Shown piece after piece: positions 26,286 through 36,369 of a DNA stretch of 64,000 nucleotides. The DNA is from Fibrobacter sp. GTDB taxonomy: Bacteria; Fibrobacterota; Fibrobacteria; Fibrobacterales; Fibrobacteraceae. Numbering within the stretch: the first letter of the stretch is position 1; each line of letters starts with the position of its first letter. The DNA lies in NCBI GenBank assembly GCA_024399015.1, contig JAKSIC010000012.1, forward strand, positions 1-64,000, read 5' to 3'. Below the pieces are notes generated by a model. The model was not told where the DNA came from, did not search any database, and saw nothing but the letters and a program-made list of their open reading frames with translations. A program made the position numbers and the translations under genes.

Positions 26286-27422
26286 ATGGCGAAGAAAATT
26301 TTATTCATTTGCGATAAGAACGAATGCACCAGTTTTGGGCGCTTGACGCTGAATTTGGCGAAGGCAGTGGCTTCTGAATACGAAGTTCACGTTTTGTGGC
26401 TCAAGACACCGAAGTTTTTCCCCAATGCAAGTGCTGGGGCCGCTGCGGATTTTACTTCCCATGAAGTGTGGGCCAAGTCCCTTTATACGGGCTTTATGAG
26501 TTTCCGCGCCCCGCTGAAAAAGATGGTGGGCGAGGTTCGTCCGGATGTGGTTTTCTTTATCCGTCCGGAATTGGGTTTCTTGGTGCCGGTGGCTAACAGT
26601 GCGTTGAAATCCGTTGGCCTGCGTGACTCCAAGACGGTGATGTTTGTTCACGATACATTTGCAGAAACTTTGTATCCCACAAGCATCAAGTTTAGGCTGC
26701 TTAATTTGTTCTACATCAGGGACTGCGTCAAGGCAAATTCCTTTGTCTACAATTCGGAATGGACCCGCGGTGAAGCCGCCGCCCACTTCGGCCCGAAAAT
26801 GTCCGATGCTCCGGGTGCTGTAATCGGCTGTCCCATTGATTCCGCTCTTTTCTGTAAGCCGGAAGTTCCCGCCACCGATGAAGAAAAGAAGGCTTTCCGT
26901 CGCAAGCATGGCATGCGCAATTTCTATGGCATGTGCTTGAACGTCAGCCTTGATGAACCGCGAAAGAATATTGATACCTACTTCGAGTTGGCTAGGCTCC
27001 GTCCGGATGTGGCCTTCGTACGCGTCGGGAAGGTGTCGGAACGGCTGACTGAAATTATCAATGCGAAAAAGCTCTACAATGTTTTTCACTTTGAACGTTT
27101 CTCCGCCGATGAACTTCGTGAATTCTACCGTCATGCCGACTTGATGGTTTATCCTTCTTTGCTTGAGGGATTTGGCTTGCCGCCTATTGAAGCCATCGCC
27201 TGCGGAACTCCTGCCCTTTGTGCCGCTACGTCCGCTGTAAAGGAAAATCTGGAAGGCGTGTGCCCGCTGATCGATCCGCCTACGGACGCAGAAGCCTACG
27301 CCAAGGTTGTAGACCGCGTTATCGCTGGCGAAAACATCATAAATGAAGAAGCGGCCCAGAAACTTCTGAACCATTGCTCCATGGAAGAATTTTCCAAGCG
27401 TGTCCTGGAAGCTCTCGCTTAA
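26286..27422 (+). CDS. Family 4 glycosyltransferase
   Basis: 378 aa, transcribed away from the glycosyltransferase operon. GT-B layout: MAKKILFICDKNECTSFGRLTLNLAKAV for the acceptor domain, MFVHDTFAETLYP (about 120), then the donor-domain LNVSLDEPRKNIDTYFELARL (about 220) and HADLMVYPSLLEGFGLPPIEAIACGTPALC (about 283-312, with the E-x7-E motif). It probably works on the same surface glycan as its neighbours; sugar specificity is not readable. Confidence 0.83.
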   Translation: MAKKILFICDKNECTSFGRLTLNLAKAVASEYEVHVLWLKTPKFFPNASAGAAADFTSHEVWAKSLYTGFMSFRAPLKKMVGEVRPDVVFFIRPELGFLVPVANSALKSVGLRDSKTVMFVHDTFAETLYPTSIKFRLLNLFYIRDCVKANSFVYNSEWTRGEAAAHFGPKMSDAPGAVIGCPIDSALFCKPEVPATDEEKKAFRRKHGMRNFYGMCLNVSLDEPRKNIDTYFELARLRPDVAFVRVGKVSERLTEIINAKKLYNVFHFERFSADELREFYRHADLMVYPSLLEGFGLPPIEAIACGTPALCAATSAVKENLEGVCPLIDPPTDAEAYAKVVDRVIAGENIINEEAAQKLLNHCSMEEFSKRVLEALA

Positions 27423-27444
27423 GTCATCCTGAACAATCGCTCAC

Positions 27445-27473
27445 TGTCATCCCGGACATGATCCGGGATCTCC
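27445..27473 (+). repeat. Intergenic copy of the CCCGGA...TCCGGG palindrome
   Basis: Palindrome CCCGGACATGATCCGGG within a 29-bp unit that matches, in reverse orientation, the one absorbed into the secretin gene. It lies between converging genes and touches the end of the MauE-like gene. Confidence 0.75.
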
Positions 27474-27474
27474 T

Positions 27475-28155
27475 TTACTTTTTCCAAACGCCGATAAGGC
27501 TCTTGTTCTTACGCAGAGCCAGCCACAGGGTGGGCCAAATCAGAATCAAGTCGCGGATCAGGCTGGTCCATGCTTCAGCCTTGTCCTGGGCACCTTCCAG
27601 TTCGAAGCAACCGCAGGTAATGCCAAGGTCGTTCCACAAAGCCCAAGCGAGAGCGATGATGAAGCTAACGAACATCCAGAAGATGGCGAAAGCGGATTCC
27701 TTGACGAAGGGGGTGAAAATCATGGCCAGACCGAACCAAAGTTCAAACTGCGGGTAGACCAGAGCAAAGAAGTTGTTGGCGAAGTCCACATGCAGTGCAG
27801 AGAAGAACTGGTACTGTGCTACCAGAGTTGCAAACTGGTGGGGGTCCTGGATCTTGAAAATGCTGGCGAAGATGAACATGCCGCCAATGCCTACGCGGAA
27901 CAATGTTTCCAGGGCGCGGATGGCGAAATCCTTCTGCAATTTGTAAGCAGGGAAGCAAAGACCTGTAGCGATCACGATAGCCGCAAGGCCCACATGAATA
28001 TTGTAGCGGTATGCCTTAGGCCAGAGGTCAATAAGCCAATCCTGGTCGGTAAAGGTCAGGAAAGATTCCGGGAAAGAAATTTCGGCAACGCCGATAGCTA
28101 CCAGAATGGAGGCAAAAGCCAAAAGTACAGCAGAGATAATGGTATTCTTTTTCAT
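27475..28155 (-). CDS. MauE/DoxX-family membrane protein
   Basis: 226 aa from ATG 28155, which overlaps the upstream stop (TAATG). Five to six hydrophobic segments; the first is a signal-like helix (residues 6-22). IGGMFIFASIFKIQDPHQFA (about 100) and the Cys pair in ITCGCFELEG (about 185), followed by a basic-ended helix (LIRDLILIWPTLWLAL), are typical of the MauE branch of the DoxX-like family. MauE-like proteins are thought to supply electrons for periplasmic disulfide chemistry, as the DsbB/VKOR types do. The partner here is probably the small gene upstream. Confidence 0.65.
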   Translation of the reverse strand: MKKNTIISAVLLAFASILVAIGVAEISFPESFLTFTDQDWLIDLWPKAYRYNIHVGLAAIVIATGLCFPAYKLQKDFAIRALETLFRVGIGGMFIFASIFKIQDPHQFATLVAQYQFFSALHVDFANNFFALVYPQFELWFGLAMIFTPFVKESAFAIFWMFVSFIIALAWALWNDLGITCGCFELEGAQDKAEAWTSLIRDLILIWPTLWLALRKNKSLIGVWKK

Positions 28156-28337
28156 TAGAGAATCTCCGCCGGCTTTGCCAGGACATCCTGGCTTCCGATC
28201 CAATCAACAGACTTTGCGTCGTCGACACGAATGTTATTGATGATGGCGAGGGCAATGCAGAAAACGGCAATGCCGATAAGCACAATCCAATTCAAGGATT
28301 TCAAATAATTCTTGGTCCAGTCAATAATCTTTTTCAT
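28155..28337 (-). CDS. Small single-span membrane protein upstream of the MauE-like gene
   Basis: 60 aa from ATG 28337 (MKKIIDW); an ATG 15 bp earlier is possible. One membrane helix (residues 15-33) is followed by 27 residues, NNIRVDDAKSVDWIGSQDVL and on. That tail resembles the juxtamembrane start of rhodanese-like proteins that often sit next to DoxX/MauE genes, but no rhodanese domain follows. It may be a truncated relative. The stop overlaps the MauE-like start. Confidence 0.5.
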   Translation of the reverse strand: MKKIIDWTKNYLKSLNWIVLIGIAVFCIALAIINNIRVDDAKSVDWIGSQDVLAKPAEIL

Positions 28338-28345
28338 GCCCATAA

Positions 28346-30139
<1,794 letters not shown>

Positions 30140-30165
30140 TTCTTAGGGAATCTCAAACAAAGAAA

Positions 30166-30200
30166 AAATCCCGACGGTTTGAACCGCCGGGATTTTTAGT
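30166..30200. terminator. Bidirectional terminator between thiC and ilvD
   Basis: AATCCCG(A)CGG and CCG(C)CGGGATT arms with loop TTTGAA, A-run on the left and T-run on the right; it can end both converging genes. Confidence 0.8.
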
Positions 30201-30236
30201 TAGGCTGTATGCGGGTGCGGCCCGCGCCATGTTCCT

Positions 30237-32096
30237 TTATTTTACGCCAATCAAAGACAGATCGCGGACTGCGCCCTTGTCTGCGCTTGTTGCCATGGCG
30301 GCGTATGCCTGCAGAGCCTTAGAGACTACGCGGTCGCGAGAAACCGGCTTCCATGCCTTGGCACCACGGGCTTCCATAGCCTGGCGGCGTGCTGCAAGTT
30401 CGTCGTCGGTGAGCTGCACGTTGATGGTGCGGTTCGGAATATCGATTTCGATTACGTCACCGGTTTCAACCAGGCCGATGTTACCCTTGTTGGCGGCTTC
30501 CGGAGAAGCGTGACCGATGGAGAGGCCACTGGTACCGCCAGAGAAGCGACCGTCGGTGAGGAGAGCGCAGCTCTTGCCCAGGTGACGGCTCTTGAGGTAA
30601 GAGGTGGGGTAGAGCATTTCCTGCATGCCCGGACCACCCTTAGGACCTTCGTAGCGGATCACAACGACGTCGCCAGCCTTAACCTTGTCGCCAAGGATGC
30701 CGTTCACAGCGTCTTCCTGAGATTCAAACACAACTGCCGGACCGGTGAACTTCCAGATGGATTCGTCAACGCCAGCAGTCTTCACGATGCAGCCGTCGAG
30801 AGCCAGGTTGCCGTACAGAACAGCGAGGCCGCCGTCCTTGGTGTAGGCGTGTGCGCCATCGCGGATAGCGCCCTTTTCGCGGTCCAGATCCAGAGATTCG
30901 TAGTAGGTGCTCTGGGAGAATGCTTCCAGGTTGTACTTGCGAGCCGGACCAGCCAGATAGCGGTTCTTGATTTCGTCAGTCACTTCGCAACGCATGATGT
31001 CGTTAGCTTCCAGAGCTTCGCCCATGGTGGCTGCGTGAACAGTCTTTGCGTTCTTGTGGATGAGACCCATGCGATCCAGTTCGCCGAGGATACCCATGAT
31101 ACCGCCAGCGCGGTTCACCTGTTCGATATGAATGTTGTGAACGGTGGGGGCGACCTTACAAATGCAGGGAGTGTTGCGGGAAAGGGCGTTGATGTCCTTC
31201 ATGGTGAAGTTTACGCCAGCTTCCTGAGCAACAGCCAGGAGGTGGAGAACGGTGTTGGAGGAACCGCCCATGGCGATGTCCAGACGCATTGCGTTTTCGA
31301 AAGCGTCCATGGTAGCGATGCTACGGGGGAGGATACTTTCATCGCCTTCGTCGTAATACTTGTGGCAGAGTTCCACGATGCGCTTACCGGCAGCTTCGAA
31401 CAGCTTCTTACGTTCGGAGTGGGTTGCAACGATGGTGCCGTTACCCGGGAGAGAAAGACCAAGAGCTTCGGTGAGGGAGTTCATGGAGTTTGCAGTGAAC
31501 ATACCGGAGCAGGAACCGCAAGTCGGGCAAGCGTTAGCTTCGATAGCGGCAACTTCTTCGTCAGAAACGGAGTTGTCTGCGGAGTCGATCATTGCGTCGA
31601 TCAAGTCGAGAGCGCGATCCTGGCCGTCCTTAGTGGTGACGTGACCAGCTTCCATGGGACCGCCGGAAACGAAGATTGCAGGAATGTTGAGGCGCATTGC
31701 AGCCATGAGCATACCCGGAGTAACCTTGTCGCAGTTGGAGATGCAGACCAAGGCGTCTGCGCGGTGTGCGTTAGCCATGTATTCGGTAGAGTCAGCAATG
31801 AGGTCGCGAGACGGGAGGCTGTAAAGCATGCCGTCGTGGCCCATGGCGATACCGTCGTCCACAGCGATGGTGTTCATTTCCTTGGCGACGCCACCTGCAG
31901 CTTCGATAGCGCGGGCAACGATCTGACCCACGTCCTTCAGATGAACGTGACCCGGAACGAACTGGGTATAGCTGTTAACAACGCAAACCACCGGCTTGCC
32001 AAAGTCTTCCACCTTGGTACCTGTTGCGTGCCAAAGGGCACGTGCACCGGCCATTTCGCGGCCTTCCATAGTCTTCAACGAACGAAGTTTCGGCAT
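30237..32096 (-). CDS. ilvD: Dihydroxy-acid dehydratase
   Basis: 619 aa, full length for the family. It dehydrates 2,3-dihydroxy-isovalerate and -methylvalerate in valine and isoleucine synthesis. Iron-sulfur and active-site regions are intact: [14 protein letters not shown] (about 118), [17 protein letters not shown] (about 190) and the C-terminal [21 protein letters not shown] (about 520). GAGG lies 5 nt before ATG 32096, and a TATATT element on the minus strand (32133-32128) gives a leader of about 30 nt. No other ilv or leu genes are nearby. Confidence 0.97.
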   Translation of the reverse strand: MPKLRSLKTMEGREMAGARALWHATGTKVEDFGKPVVCVVNSYTQFVPGHVHLKDVGQIVARAIEAAGGVAKEMNTIAVDDGIAMGHDGMLYSLPSRDLIADSTEYMANAHRADALVCISNCDKVTPGMLMAAMRLNIPAIFVSGGPMEAGHVTTKDGQDRALDLIDAMIDSADNSVSDEEVAAIEANACPTCGSCSGMFTANSMNSLTEALGLSLPGNGTIVATHSERKKLFEAAGKRIVELCHKYYDEGDESILPRSIATMDAFENAMRLDIAMGGSSNTVLHLLAVAQEAGVNFTMKDINALSRNTPCICKVAPTVHNIHIEQVNRAGGIMGILGELDRMGLIHKNAKTVHAATMGEALEANDIMRCEVTDEIKNRYLAGPARKYNLEAFSQSTYYESLDLDREKGAIRDGAHAYTKDGGLAVLYGNLALDGCIVKTAGVDESIWKFTGPAVVFESQEDAVNGILGDKVKAGDVVVIRYEGPKGGPGMQEMLYPTSYLKSRHLGKSCALLTDGRFSGGTSGLSIGHASPEAANKGNIGLVETGDVIEIDIPNRTINVQLTDDELAARRQAMEARGAKAWKPVSRDRVVSKALQAYAAMATSADKGAVRDLSLIGVK

Positions 32097-32147
32097 AATG
32101 TTACCTCATAAAAATTTGAACGAGGAAAATATAGTAAAGGGGCTCTT

Positions 32148-32314
32148 CTAAAATTCCCTCAAGTCGTCAATGAAGTACTGCAATGCAGAATATTTAAAGA
32201 CCGGCCTTACGCCGAAATCACCGTTTTCAAGGCTATGTTTGAGATTTGTTCTAAATGGAATGGCAAATTCTCATAGAAGTCTTTTTTCAGGACAACAGTT
32301 TTTACTTCATTCAT
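32148..32314 (-). pseudogene. Frameshifted small gene of unknown function
   Basis: ATG 32314, with AAGGA ahead of it, opens MNEVKTVVLKKDFYENLPFH and stops at 32207. The +2 frame, opening around 32270, reads FGVRPVFKYSALQYFIDDLREF to a stop at 32150-32148. Joining the two halves gives a plausible protein of about 55 aa, which suggests a one-base change near 32265-32275. No family recognised. Confidence 0.35.
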
Positions 32315-32330
32315 TTATTTTTCCTTAAAA

Positions 32331-32371
32331 CAAAAAAAATCCGCGTTCTGTAGGATATACAAAACGCGGAT
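32331..32371 (-). terminator. Terminator of the THUMP methyltransferase gene
   Basis: Arms ATCCGCGTT (339-347) and AACGCGGAT (363-371); on the minus strand the hairpin is followed by a run of eight T. It lies about 125 bp past the methyltransferase stop codon. Confidence 0.65.
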
Positions 32372-32430
32372 ATTCATCCAATGGCCGTTCTTTTTTGTCT
32401 TAGGTGGGCTGGCCTGCCACCCTGTCATCA

Positions 32431-32467
32431 ATTGACAATATACAAAAGTATATGTGTATTTGTCAAT
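32431..32467. other. 37-bp imperfect palindrome
   Basis: ATTGACAA(T)AT.. and ..TATTTGTCAAT arms around an AT-rich centre. It could be an operator or an extra terminator stem. A TTGACA/TGTATT pair with 17-bp spacing lies inside it on the plus strand, but no gene follows in that direction. Confidence 0.35.
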
Positions 32468-32496
32468 GGATTTTATTTGAAAGGCTGGGACGCTTG

Positions 32497-33984
32497 TTAG
32501 ATTTTTGCAAAAATTGCGTTGAGGCTGAAGCCTCCGTGGCTTGTCTCTATCGTTTTTACGGTGTCGTTGTGGTGCGGGTCCAGGGCCGGGCAGGCCTTCA
32601 GTAGATTTTCGGTACAATCCTTGGGCGCTAGGATTGCGATGACTGCTCCCTTGAATTCATTGAGTTTCAGCCCGATTTTCGTGTACAGTTTGGGTGCGTC
32701 AAAAGCCAGGCGCTTGCCGTAGGGCGGGTTCAGTAAAATAATTGATGATTGATGATTGATAATTGACGATTGGTTTTCGGGAGGTTGTACTGCGCAGATG
32801 TTGTCGATGGAGTAACTAAAGAAATCCTTCAGCTGCGGGTTGATGGTGACCGCATTGGGATTTGTTTTCGCAATTTCTGCCAGCGGGCTGCATTCTACAT
32901 TATGCTTGATGATGCTGACGGGGCGTTCCGAAATGTCGCTGGTGATGATTTTTAGTGTGGGGCTGGACTGCTTCGATTGCTTCGCTTCGCTCGCAATGAC
33001 ATTTGAAGAACCCTTCAGAATGAAGTTCCAGGTGCCTTCCTTAAATGCGGGCTGGTACTTCAAAGCGAAGTCCCTGCATTTGCCGGGGATGAGGCCGTTT
33101 GCGATGTAGGCGGTCTCGAGACTGAACGTGCCGCTGCCGGCCATGGGGTCGATGAAGGTTATGAGGTCGCTTCGCTTTGAGGTATGAGGTCGCTCGCAAC
33201 GCTCGCTTTGAGGAGTCGCTGATGCAGTGTTGTCTCCTGACGCCTGAAGCCTGGAGCCTGGAACCTGAAGCCTGCATGCCTCAAAAATCATGGCAGCGGC
33301 GATGGTTTCCTTCAGCGGAGCTTCTGCAACAAAACGTTCGTGACCCCGCTTGTAAAGTTCCTCGCCGGCTAAGTCCAGCCAGAGGGTGCAACGATCGTCA
33401 ATCAATGTCACATAAAGATGCTGGCTAGGGGAGGGAATCCCCGCCTGCGCGGGGATGACATCCGAGGACATGGGGATTGCACCGATAACTTTTCTTACCC
33501 GTTCTTCAACGGCATCGCTATGATAAAGCCGAGAATGCTTGCACGATGTGTGCAGAACTAGGCCGGCGCCATTCTCACCAAGGCAATCGCTGGGCAAAAA
33601 CAATTCCCAAGGAACCCCTGCAACACCTTTTTCCAACTGTCCGAAATTCTCGGCCTTGAATGAACCGATTTCCATGAGCACGCGGTTGGCGATGCGGCTG
33701 TATGCAACGGCCTTCCAGGCTTCCGTAATCTTTGCGGTAAATTCAACCTTGCCGTCGCCCGCAACTTTTATGCCCGCGGCTATTGTAGCATCGGCACTGC
33801 CGCTACTTGAAATGTTCGAGGAACATTCAATACCGATGTACTTCAATTCCTCTGCCAGAGTCTCTTCAAAGCCCAATGGAGCCACCGCAATAAATCGGTG
33901 GGGCTTTCCGATTACATGCTTCTTGATTCTTTTTTCAAGTGCTGAATTTTTATCGGAAATGTCTTTCTTGGATGCTTCGGCCAT
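32497..33984 (-). CDS. THUMP-domain class I SAM RNA methyltransferase (RlmL/UPF0020 family)
   Basis: 495 aa from ATG 33984; no SD, but a TATATT element 6 nt upstream. The N-terminus (RFIAVAPLGFEETLAEELKYIG) and the following region form the THUMP part. FIDPMAGSGTFSLETAYIA (about 280) is the SAM-binding motif I, and ILLNPPYGKRL (about 417) is the catalytic NPPY motif of N-methyltransferases acting on 23S rRNA G2445-type sites. Four stretches do not belong to the family and are encoded by repeats: VIPAQAGIP (about 175), a 40-residue Ser/Arg-rich segment (about 235-275), VIASEAKQSKQSS (about 328) and NQSSIINHQSSI (about 405), the last directly before the NPPY strand. Subtracting them leaves about 415 aa, near the usual size. 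No frame is broken, so the protein may still be active. Confidence 0.85.
   Translation of the reverse strand: MAEASKKDISDKNSALEKRIKKHVIGKPHRFIAVAPLGFEETLAEELKYIGIECSSNISSSGSADATIAAGIKVAGDGKVEFTAKITEAWKAVAYSRIANRVLMEIGSFKAENFGQLEKGVAGVPWELFLPSDCLGENGAGLVLHTSCKHSRLYHSDAVEERVRKVIGAIPMSSDVIPAQAGIPSPSQHLYVTLIDDRCTLWLDLAGEELYKRGHERFVAEAPLKETIAAAMIFEACRLQVPGSRLQASGDNTASATPQSERCERPHTSKRSDLITFIDPMAGSGTFSLETAYIANGLIPGKCRDFALKYQPAFKEGTWNFILKGSSNVIASEAKQSKQSSPTLKIITSDISERPVSIIKHNVECSPLAEIAKTNPNAVTINPQLKDFFSYSIDNICAVQPPENQSSIINHQSSIILLNPPYGKRLAFDAPKLYTKIGLKLNEFKGAVIAILAPKDCTENLLKACPALDPHHNDTVKTIETSHGGFSLNAIFAKI
32741..32773. repeat. ATTGATG short-period repeat inside the methyltransferase gene
   Basis: Tandem degenerate ATTGATGATTGATGATTGAT, read on the minus strand as NQSSIINHQSSI, immediately before the catalytic NPPY. 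Confidence 0.75.
32966..33002. repeat. GATTGCTTCGCTTCGCTCGC repeat inside the methyltransferase gene
   Basis: Read on the minus strand as VIASEAKQS, the translation typical of a short repeat found in many bacterial genomes. Confidence 0.7.
33161..33280. repeat. Composite repeat insertion inside the methyltransferase gene
   Basis: Two parts: 33161-33221 with GAGGTCGCTTCGCTTTGAGG-like direct repeats, and 33236-33280 with CCTGAAG/CCTGGAG/CCTGGAA heptamer-type repeats. It adds about 40 residues between the THUMP part and motif I. Confidence 0.7.
33433..33460. repeat. CCCCGC...GCGGGG palindrome inside the methyltransferase gene
   Basis: GGGAATCCCCGCCTGCGCGGGG followed by ATGACA; on the minus strand it reads DVIPAQAGIP. 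The arms CCCCGC/GCGGGG form a hairpin. Confidence 0.75.
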
Positions 33985-33990
33985 ATTTTC

Positions 33991-33996
33991 AATATA
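33991..33996 (-). promoter_or_regulatory. TATATT element of the methyltransferase gene
   Basis: Ends 6 nt before ATG 33984; no SD between. Confidence 0.45.
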
Positions 33997-34238
33997 GAAA
34001 ATCAAGCGTTTTCTTAAGTGTTCCGTTTTATCGACAAAACGAATAAAATAACGTTTGTAGCGTGTTGTATGCACATTGTCATACAATAAAAATGCTGTTT
34101 AAACTTGTGTTTACATTGGGCGCAAGGTCAGTGAAAAAAGATGAAAAATTAAATTAAAATTTATAGTGATTTTGCTCACATTCGTAAAAGAATAATGTAC
34201 ATTTGACCCCGAACAATGAACAACCTGAAGGGGGTCCG

Positions 34239-34418
34239 ATGGCTGTTGTTTCTGTCAGGATGGATGACGAAGTAAAAAAACAATTCGAACAGTTCTGTGA
34301 TTCCATAGGAATCTCTGTTTCTGCTGCAGTGAATATGTTTGCTCGAATGGCTCTTCGCGAAGATCGCCTGCCTTTCGACGTAAAAGGTAACTCCGCCCCA
34401 GAAGCCAAAAAGGTCTAA
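34239..34418 (+). CDS. Solitary RelB/DinJ-family antitoxin
   Basis: 59 aa from ATG 34239, with GAAGGGGG 4 nt upstream; a start at 34203 would cover the SD. MAVVSVRMDDEVKKQFEQFC is the N-terminal beta strand and first helix of the ribbon-helix-helix DNA-binding fold, followed by DSIGISVSAAVNMFARMALRE, the second half of the RelB/DinJ signature. The short C-terminal tail (RLPFDVKGN) resembles the part that grips a RelE/YafQ toxin. No toxin gene follows: a terminator stands 20 bp downstream and the next gene is convergent. It may be an orphan, may act on a toxin elsewhere, or may be a plain repressor. Confidence 0.8.
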   Translation: MAVVSVRMDDEVKKQFEQFCDSIGISVSAAVNMFARMALREDRLPFDVKGNSAPEAKKV

Positions 34419-34434
34419 AATTGTTTTGTTAGTT

Positions 34435-34472
34435 CAAAAAAAACGGTGCCGAAAAGCATCGTTTTTTTTTGT
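34435..34472. terminator. Bidirectional terminator after the antitoxin gene
   Basis: AAAACGGTGC-CGAAAA-GCATCGTTTT hairpin with A-run and T-run on the two sides; serves the antitoxin and probably the converging MBOAT operon. Confidence 0.75.
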
Positions 34473-34513
34473 TTTCTGAAAATCTTGGGAAGGCGGTAGG
34501 CCGCCTGTGAAAA

Positions 34514-36364
34514 TTAGAACTGGAAGTAAATGAACGGGCAGGAGTCCGCACTCATGAACTGGTAAATCACGAAGATGATTACGGCAGTCACTGCGACCAT
34601 GGCCGGGATGGGCAAGGTGGCGAAGGTGATGCGGTAACGGCTCTTGACTTTCTTCGGAATCCAGTGGATCAACATACCGGCCACAAACACCAAGATGATG
34701 TTGATGTGTTCCCAGGCAATGGTGGGGATGGTTTCCCACTTCCAGGCGGTACCCATCTGCTGCACCATGTTCTTTGCGGTGTTCCAAGCCACTTCGTTAG
34801 CTTCGGCCGGATCCAGGTTGGAACCTGCGCGGAAGAACAAACGGGTGAAGGTGATGAACACGAAGGTCAAGGTGACATTCCAGGCCGTATAGAGCCAATG
34901 ATAGGTCTTGTCGCTGAACAAACGGAAAATCATCACGGAGTAGATACCAAAGAACAAAACGCCGAACCATACGGAGGTGATGGCGAAAATGGGGTAGCCC
35001 CAGTTCTTGAAGATGATGGCGCTGGCGGCGAACAAGGCAAAGGATGCTCCTGCGCGGAAGTTGATGCCACGCTTTACCCAGAACTTGTTGAATACCTGAC
35101 CAAAACCGTTCAAACCACCCCAGATAATGAAGTTCCAGCTGGCACCGTGCCACCAACCACCGATAATCTGGGTGGACATGGCGTTCATATTTGTGGTGAT
35201 GAACTTGCGGGATTCAGGCTTGAAGTAGGCAAACAATGCGATGTAAAGGAGGAACAGGCCGATGCCCAGGCCAACCCAACCGCTGCCGGAAAGGATGATG
35301 GCCACCAAGCTGATAAAGCCAATCCAGAAATAGGTGCCGATACTTGCGCCACGGTTACCGCCAAGAGGAATGTAAACGTAGTCGCGGAGCCAGCTAGAAA
35401 GGCTGATGTGCCAACGACGCCAGAATTCTGTGGGAGACAGAGCCTTGTAAGGGCTGTTGAAGTTCTGGGGCAGACGGAAACCCATCAGGAGGGCGACGCC
35501 GATAGCGATGTCGGTATAGCCGGAGAAGTCTGCGTAAACCTGCAGGGAGTATGCAAACAATGCAATCAGGTTTTCAAGACCGGTGAACAGAAGCGGGGTA
35601 TCGAAAACGCGGTCCACAAAGTTTGTGGCCAGATAGTCGGAAAGGATGATCTTCTTGGCGAGACCATTCAAGATCCAGAAAACGGCGATGCCGAAAGTAC
35701 GGCGGGGGAGGAAGAACTTTTTGTAAAGCTGCGGGACGAACTTGTCGGCACGAACAATGGGACCAGCCACCAGCTGCGGGAAGAAGGTGAGGTAGAAACC
35801 AAAGTCGAGAATGTTCTTTACAGCCTTGATTTTTCCGCGATAGATGTCAATGCAGTAACTCATTGCCTGGAAGGTGAAGAAGGAAATACCCACCGGCAAA
35901 ATAATGCGGTCTACCATGGAGTTGGTGTTGAAAATGGCGTTGCTTGCTGCTGCAAAGAAGTTGTAGACGTGGAGTTCGATTCCGAAGATATCGTAAAGAA
36001 CATCCAGGAAGAAGTAGGCGTACTTGTAATAGCAAAGAACTAGAAGGTCGATAATCACGGCGGCGATCATCCAGGCTTTCTTTTTCCAGTGCACATCGGT
36101 CTTTTCAATGAACTTGCCGATAAAGAAGTTTGCCACCACACAGAAGGCGAGGATGCAGACATAGCTTCCGCTAGTCTTGTAGTAGAAGAACATGCTGGTC
36201 GCAAACAGGAAGGTGTTGCGTAGCAAGATACGGTTGTGAACCAAAGTCAGAAGGGCGAATACGACGGCGAAGAATCCCCAGAAATAGAACTGGGTAAACA
36301 GCAGGGGACTGTTGGGGTCGAATGCAAAAGTTCGAGTAAGGAACGGAATAATATAATCGAGCAT
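34514..36364 (-). CDS. MBOAT-family membrane O-acyltransferase (AlgI-like)
   Basis: 616 aa with about 12 hydrophobic segments. Family marks: ILPVGISFFTFQAMSYCIDIYRG (about 165), FFPQLVAGPIVRA (about 195), QVYADFSGYTDIAIG (about 275), FWRRWHISLSSWLRDYVYIPLGGNR (about 310) and GGWWHGASWNFIIWGGLNG (about 405), holding the catalytic His. AlgI-like proteins pass acetyl groups across the membrane to periplasmic SGNH partners that O-acetylate a polysaccharide. The two genes just upstream encode SGNH proteins with a 5-bp gap, so the three likely form one acylation machine. It is about 100 residues longer than AlgI, mostly at the C-terminus. Confidence 0.92.
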   Translation of the reverse strand: MLDYIIPFLTRTFAFDPNSPLLFTQFYFWGFFAVVFALLTLVHNRILLRNTFLFATSMFFYYKTSGSYVCILAFCVVANFFIGKFIEKTDVHWKKKAWMIAAVIIDLLVLCYYKYAYFFLDVLYDIFGIELHVYNFFAAASNAIFNTNSMVDRIILPVGISFFTFQAMSYCIDIYRGKIKAVKNILDFGFYLTFFPQLVAGPIVRADKFVPQLYKKFFLPRRTFGIAVFWILNGLAKKIILSDYLATNFVDRVFDTPLLFTGLENLIALFAYSLQVYADFSGYTDIAIGVALLMGFRLPQNFNSPYKALSPTEFWRRWHISLSSWLRDYVYIPLGGNRGASIGTYFWIGFISLVAIILSGSGWVGLGIGLFLLYIALFAYFKPESRKFITTNMNAMSTQIIGGWWHGASWNFIIWGGLNGFGQVFNKFWVKRGINFRAGASFALFAASAIIFKNWGYPIFAITSVWFGVLFFGIYSVMIFRLFSDKTYHWLYTAWNVTLTFVFITFTRLFFRAGSNLDPAEANEVAWNTAKNMVQQMGTAWKWETIPTIAWEHINIILVFVAGMLIHWIPKKVKSRYRITFATLPIPAMVAVTAVIIFVIYQFMSADSCPFIYFQF

Positions 36365-36369
36365 GGTAA

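Noticed and set aside
32404-32604. Small plus-strand gene starting next to a TTGACA/TGTATT promoter-like pair
   Set aside because: The frame runs into the methyltransferase gene on the other strand, has no SD, and its product shows no protein-like pattern.
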